A stretch of DNA of 64,000 nt from Sinisalibacter aestuarii (GTDB taxonomy: Bacteria; Pseudomonadota; Alphaproteobacteria; Rhodobacterales; Rhodobacteraceae), in the NCBI RefSeq assembly GCF_027923545.1, contig NZ_BROH01000002.1:310001-374000 (forward strand). Direction: 5' to 3'. Below, piece after piece: positions 51,668 to 61,032 of the stretch. The notes under the pieces are model-generated. The model worked only from the letters and a program-made list of their open reading frames with translations. It did not search any database and was not told the DNA's origin. A program made the position numbers and the translations under genes. How positions within the stretch are numbered: position 1 is the stretch's first letter; each line of letters opens with the position of its first letter.

Positions 51668-51937
51668 CTAGCGCGGCGCCCAGAATTCGCCGGTCTGATC
51701 CGGGCAGGCCGGATCGGTGATCATCTCGCCCTGAAACCGCGGCGCATTGAAATCGAAATCGCGCAGCAGACGAAACAGGAGCCGCAGCCGCAGCGCCCGT
51801 TCCTCATAGGCCGTCACCAGCCCAAAACTGTGCTCCATCACGGTCATGACAGCCGCTCCCGGACATGCCACCCCCACCGTCTGACCGGCAGTCAAACGCA
51901 AAAATGTGGTCCAGGTATGGGCAAATCGTGTGGACAT
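51668..51937 (-). CDS. Possible small protein, 89 aa
   Basis: The frame follows DUF1992 after nine bases in the same direction, which is its only support. It encodes one hydrophobic patch (AGQTVGVACPGAAVMTVM) and an Arg-rich helix (RALRLRLLFRLLRDF). No family is known and no clear ribosome-binding site is seen. The 270 bases beyond it (51398-51667) hold a short tandem CTAGAATC duplication at about 51514 and no gene. Confidence 0.35.
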   Translation of the reverse strand: MSTRFAHTWTTFLRLTAGQTVGVACPGAAVMTVMEHSFGLVTAYEERALRLRLLFRLLRDFDFNAPRFQGEMITDPACPDQTGEFWAPR

Positions 51938-51946
51938 GGCGGCAGA

Positions 51947-52255
51947 TCAGCGCCGCCAGGCTTTGCGGGCAATGTCGATGCGGGCTTCCATCATCGACAT
52001 GTCCTTCATGATCTCATGGCGTTTGGTGCGGTCGCCGGTCTCGGCCAGTTCCGCGCGCAGCCTTTTCAGCTCGCGTCCGAGCGATACGAATTCCGGCACC
52101 GCGCCGTTCTCGCGGATCAGCCGGTTGATCAGGGCGTTTTGCGGATCGTCCTCGGGCGGCAGCGGCTTGCCCGCGCCGGGCAGATTGTCGAACTCGCCCG
52201 CCGCCTCCGCCTCGCGGATGCGCTGGGTGATCAGGTCGATCAGCGGATGGTCCAT
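51947..52255 (-). CDS. DUF1992 domain protein (DnaJC28-like)
   Basis: This 102-residue protein contains the DUF1992 pattern LIDLITQRIREAEAAGEFDNLPGAGKPLPPEDD (key part AAGEFDNLPGAGKPL) and the C-terminal LKRLRAELAETGDRTKRHEI. The domain is named for DnaJ homologue subfamily C member 28 but has no J domain here. Function is unknown. It starts three bases after the GFA gene, so they form one unit. Confidence 0.85.
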   Translation of the reverse strand: MDHPLIDLITQRIREAEAAGEFDNLPGAGKPLPPEDDPQNALINRLIRENGAVPEFVSLGRELKRLRAELAETGDRTKRHEIMKDMSMMEARIDIARKAWRR

Positions 52256-52258
52256 CTC

Positions 52259-52729
52259 TCACGCCTCCCGTGCGCGTTCGGCCTGGAACCGCTCGTAAGC
52301 CTCGGGCCGCCAGACCTCGGAGCGGCGATAGAACGCCTCGAACACCGGCACCGCGCCCGACAGCTCAAGCCAGGGCTGTTTCGTCGAGGTGAAGATATGC
52401 ACATCCGGCGCCACCGCCAAGGTGTCGTCGAGCGTGCCCATCTTCACATAGGAGAATTTCGGCCCGGTGCCGTGATAGGAGGCCCAGAGCGCCACGCCGC
52501 AGCTGGGGCAGGCCATCACCCGCTGCCCCTTGCCCGAGGCGGTGGGCAATTCGCGCGCCACCGGCGCCCCTTCCGTCACCTCGATATGCCGGGTCTCGAT
52601 CATGCCGTTGAGCGCAAAGGCCGAACCGCTTTCGCGCTGGCACCAGGTGCAATGGCAGGCATGAACGATGAGCGGGTCGGCGTGAAGCCGGTATGCGATC
52701 TCGCCGCAGGTGCAATGGCCGGTTGTCAT
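52259..52729 (-). CDS. GFA (CENP-V) family zinc protein
   Basis: This 156-residue protein has zinc-binding cysteines in CTCGEIAYRL, CHCTWCQRESGSAF and CPSCGVALW, the glutathione-dependent formaldehyde-activating (Gfa/CENP-V) fold. Most members are not Gfa itself, so the reaction is left open. It heads a leftward pair with DUF1992. Confidence 0.9.
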   Translation of the reverse strand: MTTGHCTCGEIAYRLHADPLIVHACHCTWCQRESGSAFALNGMIETRHIEVTEGAPVARELPTASGKGQRVMACPSCGVALWASYHGTGPKFSYVKMGTLDDTLAVAPDVHIFTSTKQPWLELSGAVPVFEAFYRRSEVWRPEAYERFQAERAREA

Positions 52730-52754
52730 GGAAATCCCTCCCCTTCTTCGTTCC

Positions 52755-52798
52755 GGAAATACCTTGGGGGAGCGCGAGGGGGCAACGCCCCCTCGCCT
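52755..52798. repeat. Dispersed GC-rich hairpin repeat, copy 2
   Basis: GAAATACCTTGGGGGAGCGC leads into GCGAGGGGGC-AAC-GCCCCCTCGC, a ten-pair stem at 52774-52796. It parallels 42277-42316 in order and sequence. It lies between the nucleotidase end and the GFA start, where it could terminate. Confidence 0.7.
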
Positions 52799-52831
52799 TG
52801 ATCGGGCCGTCCGAAGGCGGCCCGAGCTTGC

Positions 52832-54403
52832 TTACTTCGCGCTGATACGCCCGTCGACATAGGGCGTATAGGGCGAGCGTTCGGCGAGATATTCCGCCGT
52901 CACATCCGCAAGGTCCGGACCGAAATCGTAGACGTTGCTGGCGTTGACAAACATGCTGTAGCCGTCACCGCCGTTGCGCACGAAGTTGTTCGACACCACG
53001 CCGTATTCGGCCGCCGGGTCGATCGGTTTCCAGTCCATACCGTCGGCGACCATCACGTCAGACACCCGGCTGCCCGGCTCCGCCGCCGCATCCCAGGTGA
53101 ATTTGAGGCCGGCAATCTGCGGGAAGCGGCCCGCGCCTTCCTCGACCTGGCTCACGCCGTTCTCAAGCGCGTCGATCATCACCTGACCGGAGACGAAGAA
53201 GGTCGACAGGGTGTTCTGGAACGGCAGCACGGTCAGCACTTCGCCCTTGGTCACTTCGCCCGCGTCGATCGAGGCCCGCACGCCGCCACCGTTCTGGATG
53301 GCGATGGAAATGCCCTGATCCTTCACCCGGTCGAGCATCGCATCGGCAATCAGGTTGCCCATCTGGCACTCCATCGCCCGGCAGCTGTCGCGTTCGCCGT
53401 TGATCGCTTCCGCGCTCTCGGCGACCACCTCGTTGCGGATTTCGTCCAGTGGCGCCGCCGCCTCGGCGATCCGCGCCTTGGTATCGGCATCTTCCATCAC
53501 CTGGCCGTCCATGGTCAGCGGCTCGCCGACCGCCTCGACGATGTTGCCATCGTCGTCGAAGGTGACATTGAGCTCGCCGAGGAACTTGCCATAGGCATAG
53601 GCCTGCACGATGGCGGTGTTGTTCACCATCGTCGGATACGGACCCTTGGCGTCTTCCGAGGTGTTCGACAGATAGGTGTTGTCATGCCCGCCAACGATCA
53701 CGTCGACACCCGTGGTCTCGGCCGCCACACGCTGATCGACAAGATAGCCCGAATGGCTGAGCACGATGATCTTGTTCACGCCTTCGGCGGTGAGCTTGTC
53801 CACTTCGGCCTGCACCGCGCCCACCGGATCGGTGAAGACGACATTCGGCCCCGGCGACGACAGCTCGTCAGTGTCGATCGGGGTGAGGCCGATGAGGCCC
53901 AGCCGCTCGCCGCCACGCTCGATGATGACCGATTTCTGGACCGCCTCGTGCAGCAGCGCCTCGCCGGAATAATCCGCGTTCGACATCAGCACCGGGAAGT
54001 TCACCGTATCGACGAATCCGCGCAGGATTTCCGGCCCGTCGTCGAATTCGTGGTTGCCCACGGTCATCGCGTCGTAACCCATTTTGTTCATCATCTCGGC
54101 CGCAAGCGCGCCCTTGTAATAGGTGTAGAACAACGTGCCCTGGAACTGGTCGCCACCGTCGACGAGAATGTAATTGTTCGTCCGCGCCTTCGCCTCGTTG
54201 ATGGCGGTCACCAGACGGGCGGAGCCGCCAAAGCAATTGCCCTCCTGGTTGTCCTCTTCCGAGCAGCCGGAATCGAAGGCGGAAATCGGCTCGAACCGGG
54301 CATGAAAGTCGTTCGTGTGCAGAATGGTCAGCGTGTAATCGGCCTGCGCCACACCCGTGGTCAGAGCGAGCGCAGCGACCGAAGCCAGAAATTTATGTGT
54401 CAT
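52832..54403 (-). CDS. Periplasmic 5'-nucleotidase/metallophosphatase (UshA family)
   Basis: In this 523-residue exported enzyme the signal peptide covers 1-21 (ending GVAQA). The metallophosphatase domain has ILHTNDFHARFEP, VDGGDQFQGTLF, GNHEFDDG and GGHDNTY. The C-terminal nucleotide-binding domain has NGGGVRASIDAGEVTKGEVL and SNNFVRNGGDGY. It should release nucleosides and phosphate from extracellular nucleotides, which fits the xanthine dehydrogenase and nucleoside transporter genes a few kilobases away. Confidence 0.92.
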   Translation of the reverse strand: MTHKFLASVAALALTTGVAQADYTLTILHTNDFHARFEPISAFDSGCSEEDNQEGNCFGGSARLVTAINEAKARTNNYILVDGGDQFQGTLFYTYYKGALAAEMMNKMGYDAMTVGNHEFDDGPEILRGFVDTVNFPVLMSNADYSGEALLHEAVQKSVIIERGGERLGLIGLTPIDTDELSSPGPNVVFTDPVGAVQAEVDKLTAEGVNKIIVLSHSGYLVDQRVAAETTGVDVIVGGHDNTYLSNTSEDAKGPYPTMVNNTAIVQAYAYGKFLGELNVTFDDDGNIVEAVGEPLTMDGQVMEDADTKARIAEAAAPLDEIRNEVVAESAEAINGERDSCRAMECQMGNLIADAMLDRVKDQGISIAIQNGGGVRASIDAGEVTKGEVLTVLPFQNTLSTFFVSGQVMIDALENGVSQVEEGAGRFPQIAGLKFTWDAAAEPGSRVSDVMVADGMDWKPIDPAAEYGVVSNNFVRNGGDGYSMFVNASNVYDFGPDLADVTAEYLAERSPYTPYVDGRISAK

Positions 54404-54621
54404 GAAGACCCCCTAGTGTTGGAACTGTCCCGAGATTGCGCGAGTCTGTTGCCGCTGTCAAAGTGGAACATGTGGTCAAATTGCATTGCAGGATCACCGG
54501 CGTATGACAAAACCGCTTCTCCGGCGGCCACACCCCGGGCAAAAGCGCCATCCCGGCGGCACCGGGGGCCGCGCCACCACGAAGCATTGACGCTGGCGGC
54601 AAGCGCTGGCATCTGAACCCC

Positions 54622-54963
54622 ATGCTGATCTACAAGATCTTCCGCGCCCCGGAATGGGCGGCCTTCGAAGCCTCGGGCGTCACGCCGGGCGCCCCGGTCG
54701 ATCTGGCCGATGGCTTCATCCATTTCTCCACCGCCATGCAGGCCGCCGAAACCGCCGCGAAGCATTTTGCCGGGGAGCAGGGGCTGGTGCTGGTCGCGGT
54801 TTCCGTCGACCGGCTCGGCACCGATCTGAAATGGGAGCCCTCGCGCGGCGGCGCGCTGTTTCCGCATCTCTACCGCGAACTCGACGCAACCGACGTGGTC
54901 TGGACCCGTCCGCTCCTTGCCGGTCCCGACGGGCTGCACCGCTTTCCGGAGGAGATGGAATGA
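54622..54963 (+). CDS. DUF952 family protein
   Basis: This 113-residue protein has [23 protein letters not shown] (in part [11 protein letters not shown]) and [12 protein letters not shown], the DUF952 hallmarks. The function is unknown; the fold is distantly like ADP-ribosyl-transfer proteins. It overlaps pyrD by ATGA, a common pairing in Rhodobacteraceae. Confidence 0.88.
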   Translation: MLIYKIFRAPEWAAFEASGVTPGAPVDLADGFIHFSTAMQAAETAAKHFAGEQGLVLVAVSVDRLGTDLKWEPSRGGALFPHLYRELDATDVVWTRPLLAGPDGLHRFPEEME

Positions 54964-56024
54964 CGGCATATGAAAAGCTGGGCATGGCCGTGCTGCACCG
55001 GTTCGGACCGGAACGCGCGCATCGTCTGTCGCTGATGGCGCTGAAGGCGGGGGTCGCGCCGGTGCCCGGGCTCTATACCAGCCCTATGCTGCAAACCACC
55101 ATTGCCGGCATGAAGCTGCCCAACCCGGTCGGCCTTGCCGCCGGCTACGACAAGAATGCCGAGGTGATCGACGCGCTGGCGCGCGCCGGTTTCGGCTTCA
55201 TCGAGGCGGGCGCCATCACCCCGCGGCCGCAGCCCGGCAACCCGGCGCCGCGGCTGTTCCGGCTCACAGAGGATGAGGCGATCATCAACCGGATGGGGTT
55301 CAACAACCAGGGCATGGAAGCCGCCGCCCAGCGCCTGCGCCGCCGCTCGCACCGCCATCCGGTGCCGGTGGGGCTGAATCTGGGCGCCAACAAAGACAGC
55401 GAAGACCGCGCCGGCGATTTCGTGAAAGTGTTCGAAGCCTGCGGCGATTTCGTCGATTTCGTGACCGTCAACGTCTCGTCGCCCAACACCGAACGGCTGC
55501 GCGACCTGCAGGGCGCGGATGCGCTGCGCGCGCTGCTTGGCCGGGTGCTGGACGAACGCGAAGCGATGGACAAATACACCCCCGTCTTCCTCAAGATCGC
55601 GCCCGATCTCGGCGACGACGAGATCGAGGCCATCGCCGAGGTGGCCCGCTCGGTGCGGCTCGACGGGATCATCGCCACCAACACCACGATTCAACGCAAA
55701 GGTGTGAAAAGTAAAAGCCGTAAGGAGCAGGGGGGGCTTTCCGGGCCGCCATTGTTCGAAAAGTCCACGCGGGTGCTGGCCAAGTTGTCGGCGCTCACGC
55801 AGGGCCACCTGCCCCTGATCGGGGTTGGCGGGATCGACAGCGCCGAGACGGCCTGGGCCAAGATCACCGCCGGGGCCAGCGCCGTGCAGCTTTACACCGC
55901 CCTCGTCTATCATGGCCTCGGCCTTGTCGACGAGATCCTGCGCGGGCTGGAAGAGCATCTGCGGCGCGACGGGTTCACCCATATCTCGCAAGCCGTGGGC
56001 ACGAAGAGAGGAGACTGGCTATGA
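54960..56024 (+). CDS. pyrD: Dihydroorotate dehydrogenase (quinone), class 2
   Basis: This 354-residue pyrimidine-synthesis enzyme oxidises dihydroorotate and reduces quinone at the membrane. It has an N-terminal amphipathic part ([19 protein letters not shown]), [51 protein letters not shown], the catalytic-Ser region [13 protein letters not shown] and [15 protein letters not shown]. The start at 54960 overlaps DUF952. Its stop overlaps the next gene by four bases. Confidence 0.96.
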   Translation: MTAYEKLGMAVLHRFGPERAHRLSLMALKAGVAPVPGLYTSPMLQTTIAGMKLPNPVGLAAGYDKNAEVIDALARAGFGFIEAGAITPRPQPGNPAPRLFRLTEDEAIINRMGFNNQGMEAAAQRLRRRSHRHPVPVGLNLGANKDSEDRAGDFVKVFEACGDFVDFVTVNVSSPNTERLRDLQGADALRALLGRVLDEREAMDKYTPVFLKIAPDLGDDEIEAIAEVARSVRLDGIIATNTTIQRKGVKSKSRKEQGGLSGPPLFEKSTRVLAKLSALTQGHLPLIGVGGIDSAETAWAKITAGASAVQLYTALVYHGLGLVDEILRGLEEHLRRDGFTHISQAVGTKRGDWL

Positions 56025-56368
56025 GCGACGTAACCATCTGGCACAATCCGCGCTGCAGCAAGAGCCGCCAGACATTGGCTCTGGTCGAAGAGCAGGGCGT
56101 GACCCCCGTGATACGCAAATATCTCGAAGACGCGCCGAGCGAAGCCGAAATCCGCGCCGCCCTCGCCGCTCTCGGGCTGCGGCCCATCGAGGCGATGCGC
56201 ACCGGGGAAGCCGAGTTCAGGGAAATGGGGCTGAGCCGCGACAGCGACGACGACACGCTGATCCGCGCGATGGCCGAAATGCCCAAGCTCATCGAACGCC
56301 CTATCGTGTTCAAAGACGGCAAAGCCCGCCTTGGCCGGCCACCCGAACAGGTGCTCGACATTCTCTGA
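56021..56368 (+). CDS. arsC: Arsenate reductase, glutaredoxin type (ArsC)
   Basis: This 115-residue protein has the active-site NPRCSKSR with C12, then [17 protein letters not shown] with the conserved Arg residues. E. coli-type ArsC proteins are slightly longer (about 140), but many short ones occur in Alphaproteobacteria. No other ars gene is near, so a general thiol-reductase role is possible. It is translationally coupled to pyrD. Confidence 0.88.
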   Translation: MSDVTIWHNPRCSKSRQTLALVEEQGVTPVIRKYLEDAPSEAEIRAALAALGLRPIEAMRTGEAEFREMGLSRDSDDDTLIRAMAEMPKLIERPIVFKDGKARLGRPPEQVLDIL

Positions 56369-56386
56369 GCGAACCCGGGGCGGCGC

Positions 56387-57199
56387 CTACTCGATCGCCG
56401 ACAGCGCCGTGACCCGGCCCAGGAAGTAGCTCTCGTAGCCGTCCGGATAGACATAGCCGACCTCGCCCCGCGTGGGGATCCGCCGCCCGTCGATCTCGGC
56501 ATAATCCGAAAAGGCTCCGCGCCAGTCGAGCGGCACGACGCGCCCGTCGGGCAGGGTTGCGGGGCGGCCGCGCGCCTGCACGCCGACAATGTCGCCGGCA
56601 GCATCGAGCGTGAAAACCACTTCCGCCGGGCCGCCTTCGGTGCCCATCCGCGCCGCCACACCCTCGGCCCGCATCTCCCACGTAATCGCCCGGTTCGTCA
56701 GGATCGCATCGGGCGACCAGGGCAGCTCGGCAAGGTAGCGCAGCCCCTCGCTCAGCGCCGCCTCCGGCCCCTCATAGGCATCGAGGCGGAAAGCCCCGAA
56801 GAACCGCACATCGAGCAGGCCCGCGCCATCGGCATAGGAATCCAGCACCCGCACCACAGGCAGCGGACCGAGCCGCATCTCTGCAAGCCAGGCAAAGCCG
56901 GGCCGGGCGGTGGCGATGGTCTGGCGGGCGGCAAGTGCCGTCCACCCGGCGCCGGGCTTGAGCCGCATCTCGGCGCTCTGCTTCAGCGCAAGCGCGCGCG
57001 CCGGGTCAGATCCCGCAAGGCCGCGCCGGGCGAAGGCGGCCACCTCGGGCGGCAAATCCTGCCGTGGCGCGCCGGGAGAGGCTTCGGCCAGACGCGCATC
57101 CAGCCGCGCAACGCCGCGTGAAAACCCGGCGGCAAAGATGAGCGTCACCGCCACGGCCAGCGCCAGCAGCGCAGCGATCCCGGCAAAGACGATTTTCAT
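56387..57199 (-). CDS. DUF6544-type protein with N-terminal membrane anchor
   Basis: In this 270-residue protein one hydrophobic helix (IAALLALAVAVTLIFAAGF, about 7-25) serves as an anchor or uncleaved signal. The rest is beta-rich with ARPGFAWLAEMRLGPLPVVRVLDSY and YAEIDGRRIPTRGEVGYVYPDG, the DUF6544 pattern. The function is unknown. It is convergent with arsC and stands alone. Confidence 0.75.
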   Translation of the reverse strand: MKIVFAGIAALLALAVAVTLIFAAGFSRGVARLDARLAEASPGAPRQDLPPEVAAFARRGLAGSDPARALALKQSAEMRLKPGAGWTALAARQTIATARPGFAWLAEMRLGPLPVVRVLDSYADGAGLLDVRFFGAFRLDAYEGPEAALSEGLRYLAELPWSPDAILTNRAITWEMRAEGVAARMGTEGGPAEVVFTLDAAGDIVGVQARGRPATLPDGRVVPLDWRGAFSDYAEIDGRRIPTRGEVGYVYPDGYESYFLGRVTALSAIE

Positions 57200-57379
57200 G
57201 GCAGCCTCCCTGTACGTGCCCCGATCCTACGCATCCGCGCGCCGCGCCGCTTTGCCCGGGATCAAGCCCGGCTTGCCATATGCGATTTTCTGCGCTTTGC
57301 TGGTCGGAACGATAGACCGCCCCCTTCTACGCCGCATCGAAGGGGGACGGGGTCAACAGGGTAAGGCGGCGGGATTGTC

Positions 57380-58759
57380 ATGGATATCGCGTTTCTTCTG
57401 AACGGAGAGACCGTCGAATTGCGTGGGGTCGATCCGACCGAAACCGCGCTCGACTGGCTGCGCGAGGCGCGCGGGCTTACCGGCACAAAGGAGGGCTGCA
57501 ACGAGGGCGATTGCGGCGCCTGCACGGTGATGGTGACGGATGAGGCCGGCACCCGCGCGCTCAATGCCTGCCTGCTCTTCCTGCCCCAGCTCGACGGCAA
57601 GTCGCTCACCACGATCGAGGGGCTCGCCGCGCCCGATGGCAGCCTGCACCCGGTGCAGGAGGCGATGGTGGAGCATCACGGCAGCCAATGCGGCTTCTGC
57701 ACGCCGGGCATCGTGATGAGCCTCGCCGCGGGCCAGATCGCGGGCGAGACGGATCACGACCGCCAGCTTGCGGGCAATCTCTGCCGCTGCACCGGCTATG
57801 CGCCGATTGCGCGCGCCGCCGATATCGCCTTGCGCAAGCCGGTGCCGAAATGGCTGCGCGATCTGCCCGGCGGCCCGGCGCACCGGCACGGCGACAACCC
57901 GCATCTGCCCCGCAGCATCGACGCGCTGGCGGATTACCTGATGACCCACCCCTATGCCCGCATCGTCGCCGGGGCGACGGATATCGGCCTGTGGGTGAAC
58001 AAAGACATGCGCGATCTGGGCGAGGTGGTCTTCGTCTCGCAGATCGCCGAAATGGCCCGGATCGAAACCGCGCCCTACATGATCCGCATCGGCGCGGCGG
58101 CGACAATCGAGGCGCTGCGTCAGGAGATGGTGCAGCATCACCCGCATTTCGCCGCCATGCTCGCGCGCTTCGCCTCGGCGCAGGTGCGCGGCGCGGCGAC
58201 GGTGGGCGGCAATATCGCCAACGGCTCGCCGATCGGCGACGGCCCGCCCGCGCTGATCGCGCTCGGGGCCACGCTGATCCTGCGCCGGGGCGAGGCGAGC
58301 CGCGAGATCCCGCTTGAGGATTTCTTCATCGACTACGGCAAGCAGGACCGGCAACCGGGCGAGTTCGTCGAGGCGATCACCATCCCGCGCATGCCAGGCG
58401 CGGCGGACCGGCTGAAGGTCTACAAGATTTCAAAAAGGTTCGATCAGGACATTTCAGCCGTGCTTGGAGCCTTCAATATCGCCGTGGAGGACGGAAAAGT
58501 GCAATCTGCCCGGATCGCCTTCGGCGGCATGGCGGGTGTGCCAAAACGTGCGGCGGCGGTCGAGGCGGCGCTGACCGGCCAGCCGTGGAGCCGCGAAACC
58601 ATCGAGGCCGCGATGGCGCAGTTCGCCACCGATTTCACCCCGCTCGACGATCTGCGCGCCAGCGCCGGATACCGGCTGACGACGGCGGCAAACCTGCTCC
58701 TGCGCTACTGGCTCGAAGATCAGGGCGTGGCGGTGTCGCTTCAGGAGGTGCATTCATGA
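57380..58759 (+). CDS. xdhA: Xanthine dehydrogenase small subunit (FeS/FAD)
   Basis: In this 459-residue subunit the first [2Fe-2S] domain has C40, C45 and C48 (EGCNEGDCGACTVM) and the second has CGFCTPG and CRCTGY. The FAD-binding domain follows (RIVAGATDIGLWVNK; AATVGGNIANGSPIGD). It carries electrons from the molybdenum subunit to NAD. It is coupled by ATGA to xdhB. Confidence 0.95.
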   Translation: MDIAFLLNGETVELRGVDPTETALDWLREARGLTGTKEGCNEGDCGACTVMVTDEAGTRALNACLLFLPQLDGKSLTTIEGLAAPDGSLHPVQEAMVEHHGSQCGFCTPGIVMSLAAGQIAGETDHDRQLAGNLCRCTGYAPIARAADIALRKPVPKWLRDLPGGPAHRHGDNPHLPRSIDALADYLMTHPYARIVAGATDIGLWVNKDMRDLGEVVFVSQIAEMARIETAPYMIRIGAAATIEALRQEMVQHHPHFAAMLARFASAQVRGAATVGGNIANGSPIGDGPPALIALGATLILRRGEASREIPLEDFFIDYGKQDRQPGEFVEAITIPRMPGAADRLKVYKISKRFDQDISAVLGAFNIAVEDGKVQSARIAFGGMAGVPKRAAAVEAALTGQPWSRETIEAAMAQFATDFTPLDDLRASAGYRLTTAANLLLRYWLEDQGVAVSLQEVHS

Positions 58760-61032
58760 GCGTCGCCAGGCCCCTGCCCCATGACAGCGCGCGCGGCCAC
58801 GTGACCGGCGCGGCGCGTTACATTGACGATATCCCGATGCCCGCCGGCACGCTGCACCTTGCCTTCGGCCTCAGCCATGAGGCGCGCGGCGTCATCGTCT
58901 CGGCCGATCTCTCCGCCGTGCGCAGCGCTCCCGGCGTGATGGCGGTGCTGACGGCGGCCGATCTCGACCGGCCCGCCGATTGCTCGCCCTCGGCCCATGA
59001 CGAGCCGCTGCTCGCCACCGGCGAGGTGCACTACCACGGCCAGCCGATCTTCCTCGTCATCGCCACCAGCCACCGCGCGGCGCGGGCGGCGGCGCGGCGT
59101 GCCAGGGTCGAGATCGACCCGCGCCCGGCGCTCATCACCATCGACGAGGCGCTCGCCGCCGAAAGCTACTTCGAAGGCGGCCCGCTCACCTGGGCGCGCG
59201 GCGACGTGGAGGCGGCGCTGACCGGGGCCGCCCATGTGATCGAAGGCGAGATCGAGATCGGTGGCCAGGAGCATTTCTACCTCGAAGGTCAGGCCGCGCT
59301 CGCCCTCCCCGGCGAAGCGGGCGAGATGTTCATCTCCAGCTCGACCCAGCACCCGAGCGAGATCCAGCACAAGGTGGCCGAGGCGCTCGGCGTGCAGATG
59401 AACGCGGTCCGGGTCGAAACCCGGCGCATGGGCGGCGGCTTTGGCGGCAAGGAGAGCCAGGGCAACGCGCTGGCCATCGCCTGCGCCGTGGCGGCGCAGA
59501 AAACCGGCAAGCCCTGCAAGATGCGCTACGACCGCGACGACGACATGGTCATCACCGGCAAGCGCCACGATTTCCGCATCCGCTACCGGGCGGGCGTGAA
59601 TACCGGCGGGCGGCTGGTCGGGGTCGATTTCACCCATTACGTGCGCGCCGGGTGGAGCGCCGATCTCACCCTGCCGGTGGCCGACCGGGCGATGCTGCAT
59701 GCCGACAACGCCTATTTCATCCCGGCGATCCGGATCGAAAGCCACCGGCTGCGCACCAACACCGCCTCTGCCACCGCCTTTCGCGGCTTCGGCGGCCCGC
59801 AGGGCATGGTGGGCATCGAGCGGGTGATGGACCACATCGCCCATGCGCTCGGGCTCGATCCGCTCGCGGTGCGGCGCAAGAACTTCTACACCAAGACCAA
59901 GGTGCAGGAGACCCATTACGGCCAGCCCGTGACCGGCTTCGTCCTGCCCGATATCGTGAAGGTGCTGGTCGACTCGTCGGATTACGAAAACCGCCGCGCG
60001 GCGATCCGCGACTGGAATGCCGGGAGCGAGACGATCAAGCGCGGCATCGCGCTCACGCCGGTGAAATTCGGCATCAGCTTCACGCTCACCCATCTCAACC
60101 AGGCGGGCGCGCTGGTGCATGTGTATCAGGACGGGTCGATCCACCTCAATCACGGCGGCACCGAGATGGGACAGGGCCTGTTTCAGAAGGTGGCGCAGGT
60201 GGCGGCGGCGAGCTTCGGCGTCGGGCTCGGCCAGGTGCAGATCACCGCGACCGATACCCACAAGGTGCCCAACACCTCCGCCACCGCCGCCTCTTCCGGC
60301 TCCGATCTCAACGGCATGGCGGTGAAGGCCGCCTGCGACGAGATCCGCGGCCGGATGGCCCGCTATCTGGCGCAGAAGCACGGGCTGAAGCCCCGGCATG
60401 TGGGCTTCAAGGGCGGCAAGGTGAAGCTGGGCAATATGCGTCTGTCCTTCGCCGAGGCCGCGCAGGAATGCTACGAGGGCCGGGTGAGCCTTTCGGCCAC
60501 CGGGTTTTACAAAACGCCCGATGTGTCGTGGGACCGCGCCACCGGCACCGGCCATCCGTTCTACTATTTCGCCCATGGCGCGGCGGTGACGGAAGTGGCG
60601 ATCGACACGCTCACCGGCGAATACCGGATGCTGCGCGCCGACATCCTGCACGATGTGGGCGAAAGCCTGAACCCGGCGCTGGATACCGGCCAGATCGAGG
60701 GCGGCTTCGTCCAGGGCGTCGGCTGGCTCACCACCGAGGAACTGGTGTGGGACGACAGGGGCCGCCTCGCCACCCATGCGCCCTCGACCTACAAGATCCC
60801 CACCGCCTCCGACCGGCCGGAGGTGTTCAACGTCGCGCTCTGGGGCCAGCCCAACACGGTGCCGACGATCTACCGCTCCAAGGCGGTGGGCGAGCCGCCG
60901 CTGATGCTGGGCATCTCGGCGTTGATGGCGCTGTCCGACGCGGTCGCGGCCTGCGGCAATGCCTACCCGCTGCTTGACGCGCCGGCCACGCCCGAACGGG
61001 TGCTGCGGGCGGTGCAGAAGGTGCGCGGGTGA
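58756..61032 (+). CDS. xdhB: Xanthine dehydrogenase molybdopterin-binding subunit
   Basis: This 758-residue Moco subunit has MGGGFGGKESQ, FRGFGGPQGM, GGTEMGQGLFQKV and the catalytic Glu in SKAVGEPPLMLG near the C-terminus. The start at 58756 overlaps xdhA's stop; an in-frame extension inside xdhA is rejected. With XdhA it oxidises hypoxanthine and xanthine to urate. Confidence 0.95.
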   Translation: MSVARPLPHDSARGHVTGAARYIDDIPMPAGTLHLAFGLSHEARGVIVSADLSAVRSAPGVMAVLTAADLDRPADCSPSAHDEPLLATGEVHYHGQPIFLVIATSHRAARAAARRARVEIDPRPALITIDEALAAESYFEGGPLTWARGDVEAALTGAAHVIEGEIEIGGQEHFYLEGQAALALPGEAGEMFISSSTQHPSEIQHKVAEALGVQMNAVRVETRRMGGGFGGKESQGNALAIACAVAAQKTGKPCKMRYDRDDDMVITGKRHDFRIRYRAGVNTGGRLVGVDFTHYVRAGWSADLTLPVADRAMLHADNAYFIPAIRIESHRLRTNTASATAFRGFGGPQGMVGIERVMDHIAHALGLDPLAVRRKNFYTKTKVQETHYGQPVTGFVLPDIVKVLVDSSDYENRRAAIRDWNAGSETIKRGIALTPVKFGISFTLTHLNQAGALVHVYQDGSIHLNHGGTEMGQGLFQKVAQVAAASFGVGLGQVQITATDTHKVPNTSATAASSGSDLNGMAVKAACDEIRGRMARYLAQKHGLKPRHVGFKGGKVKLGNMRLSFAEAAQECYEGRVSLSATGFYKTPDVSWDRATGTGHPFYYFAHGAAVTEVAIDTLTGEYRMLRADILHDVGESLNPALDTGQIEGGFVQGVGWLTTEELVWDDRGRLATHAPSTYKIPTASDRPEVFNVALWGQPNTVPTIYRSKAVGEPPLMLGISALMALSDAVAACGNAYPLLDAPATPERVLRAVQKVRG

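Noticed and set aside
51626-52801. A 391-codon plus-strand frame over DUF1992 and GFA
   Set aside because: Antisense to two genes with clear domain motifs; its own translation has none.
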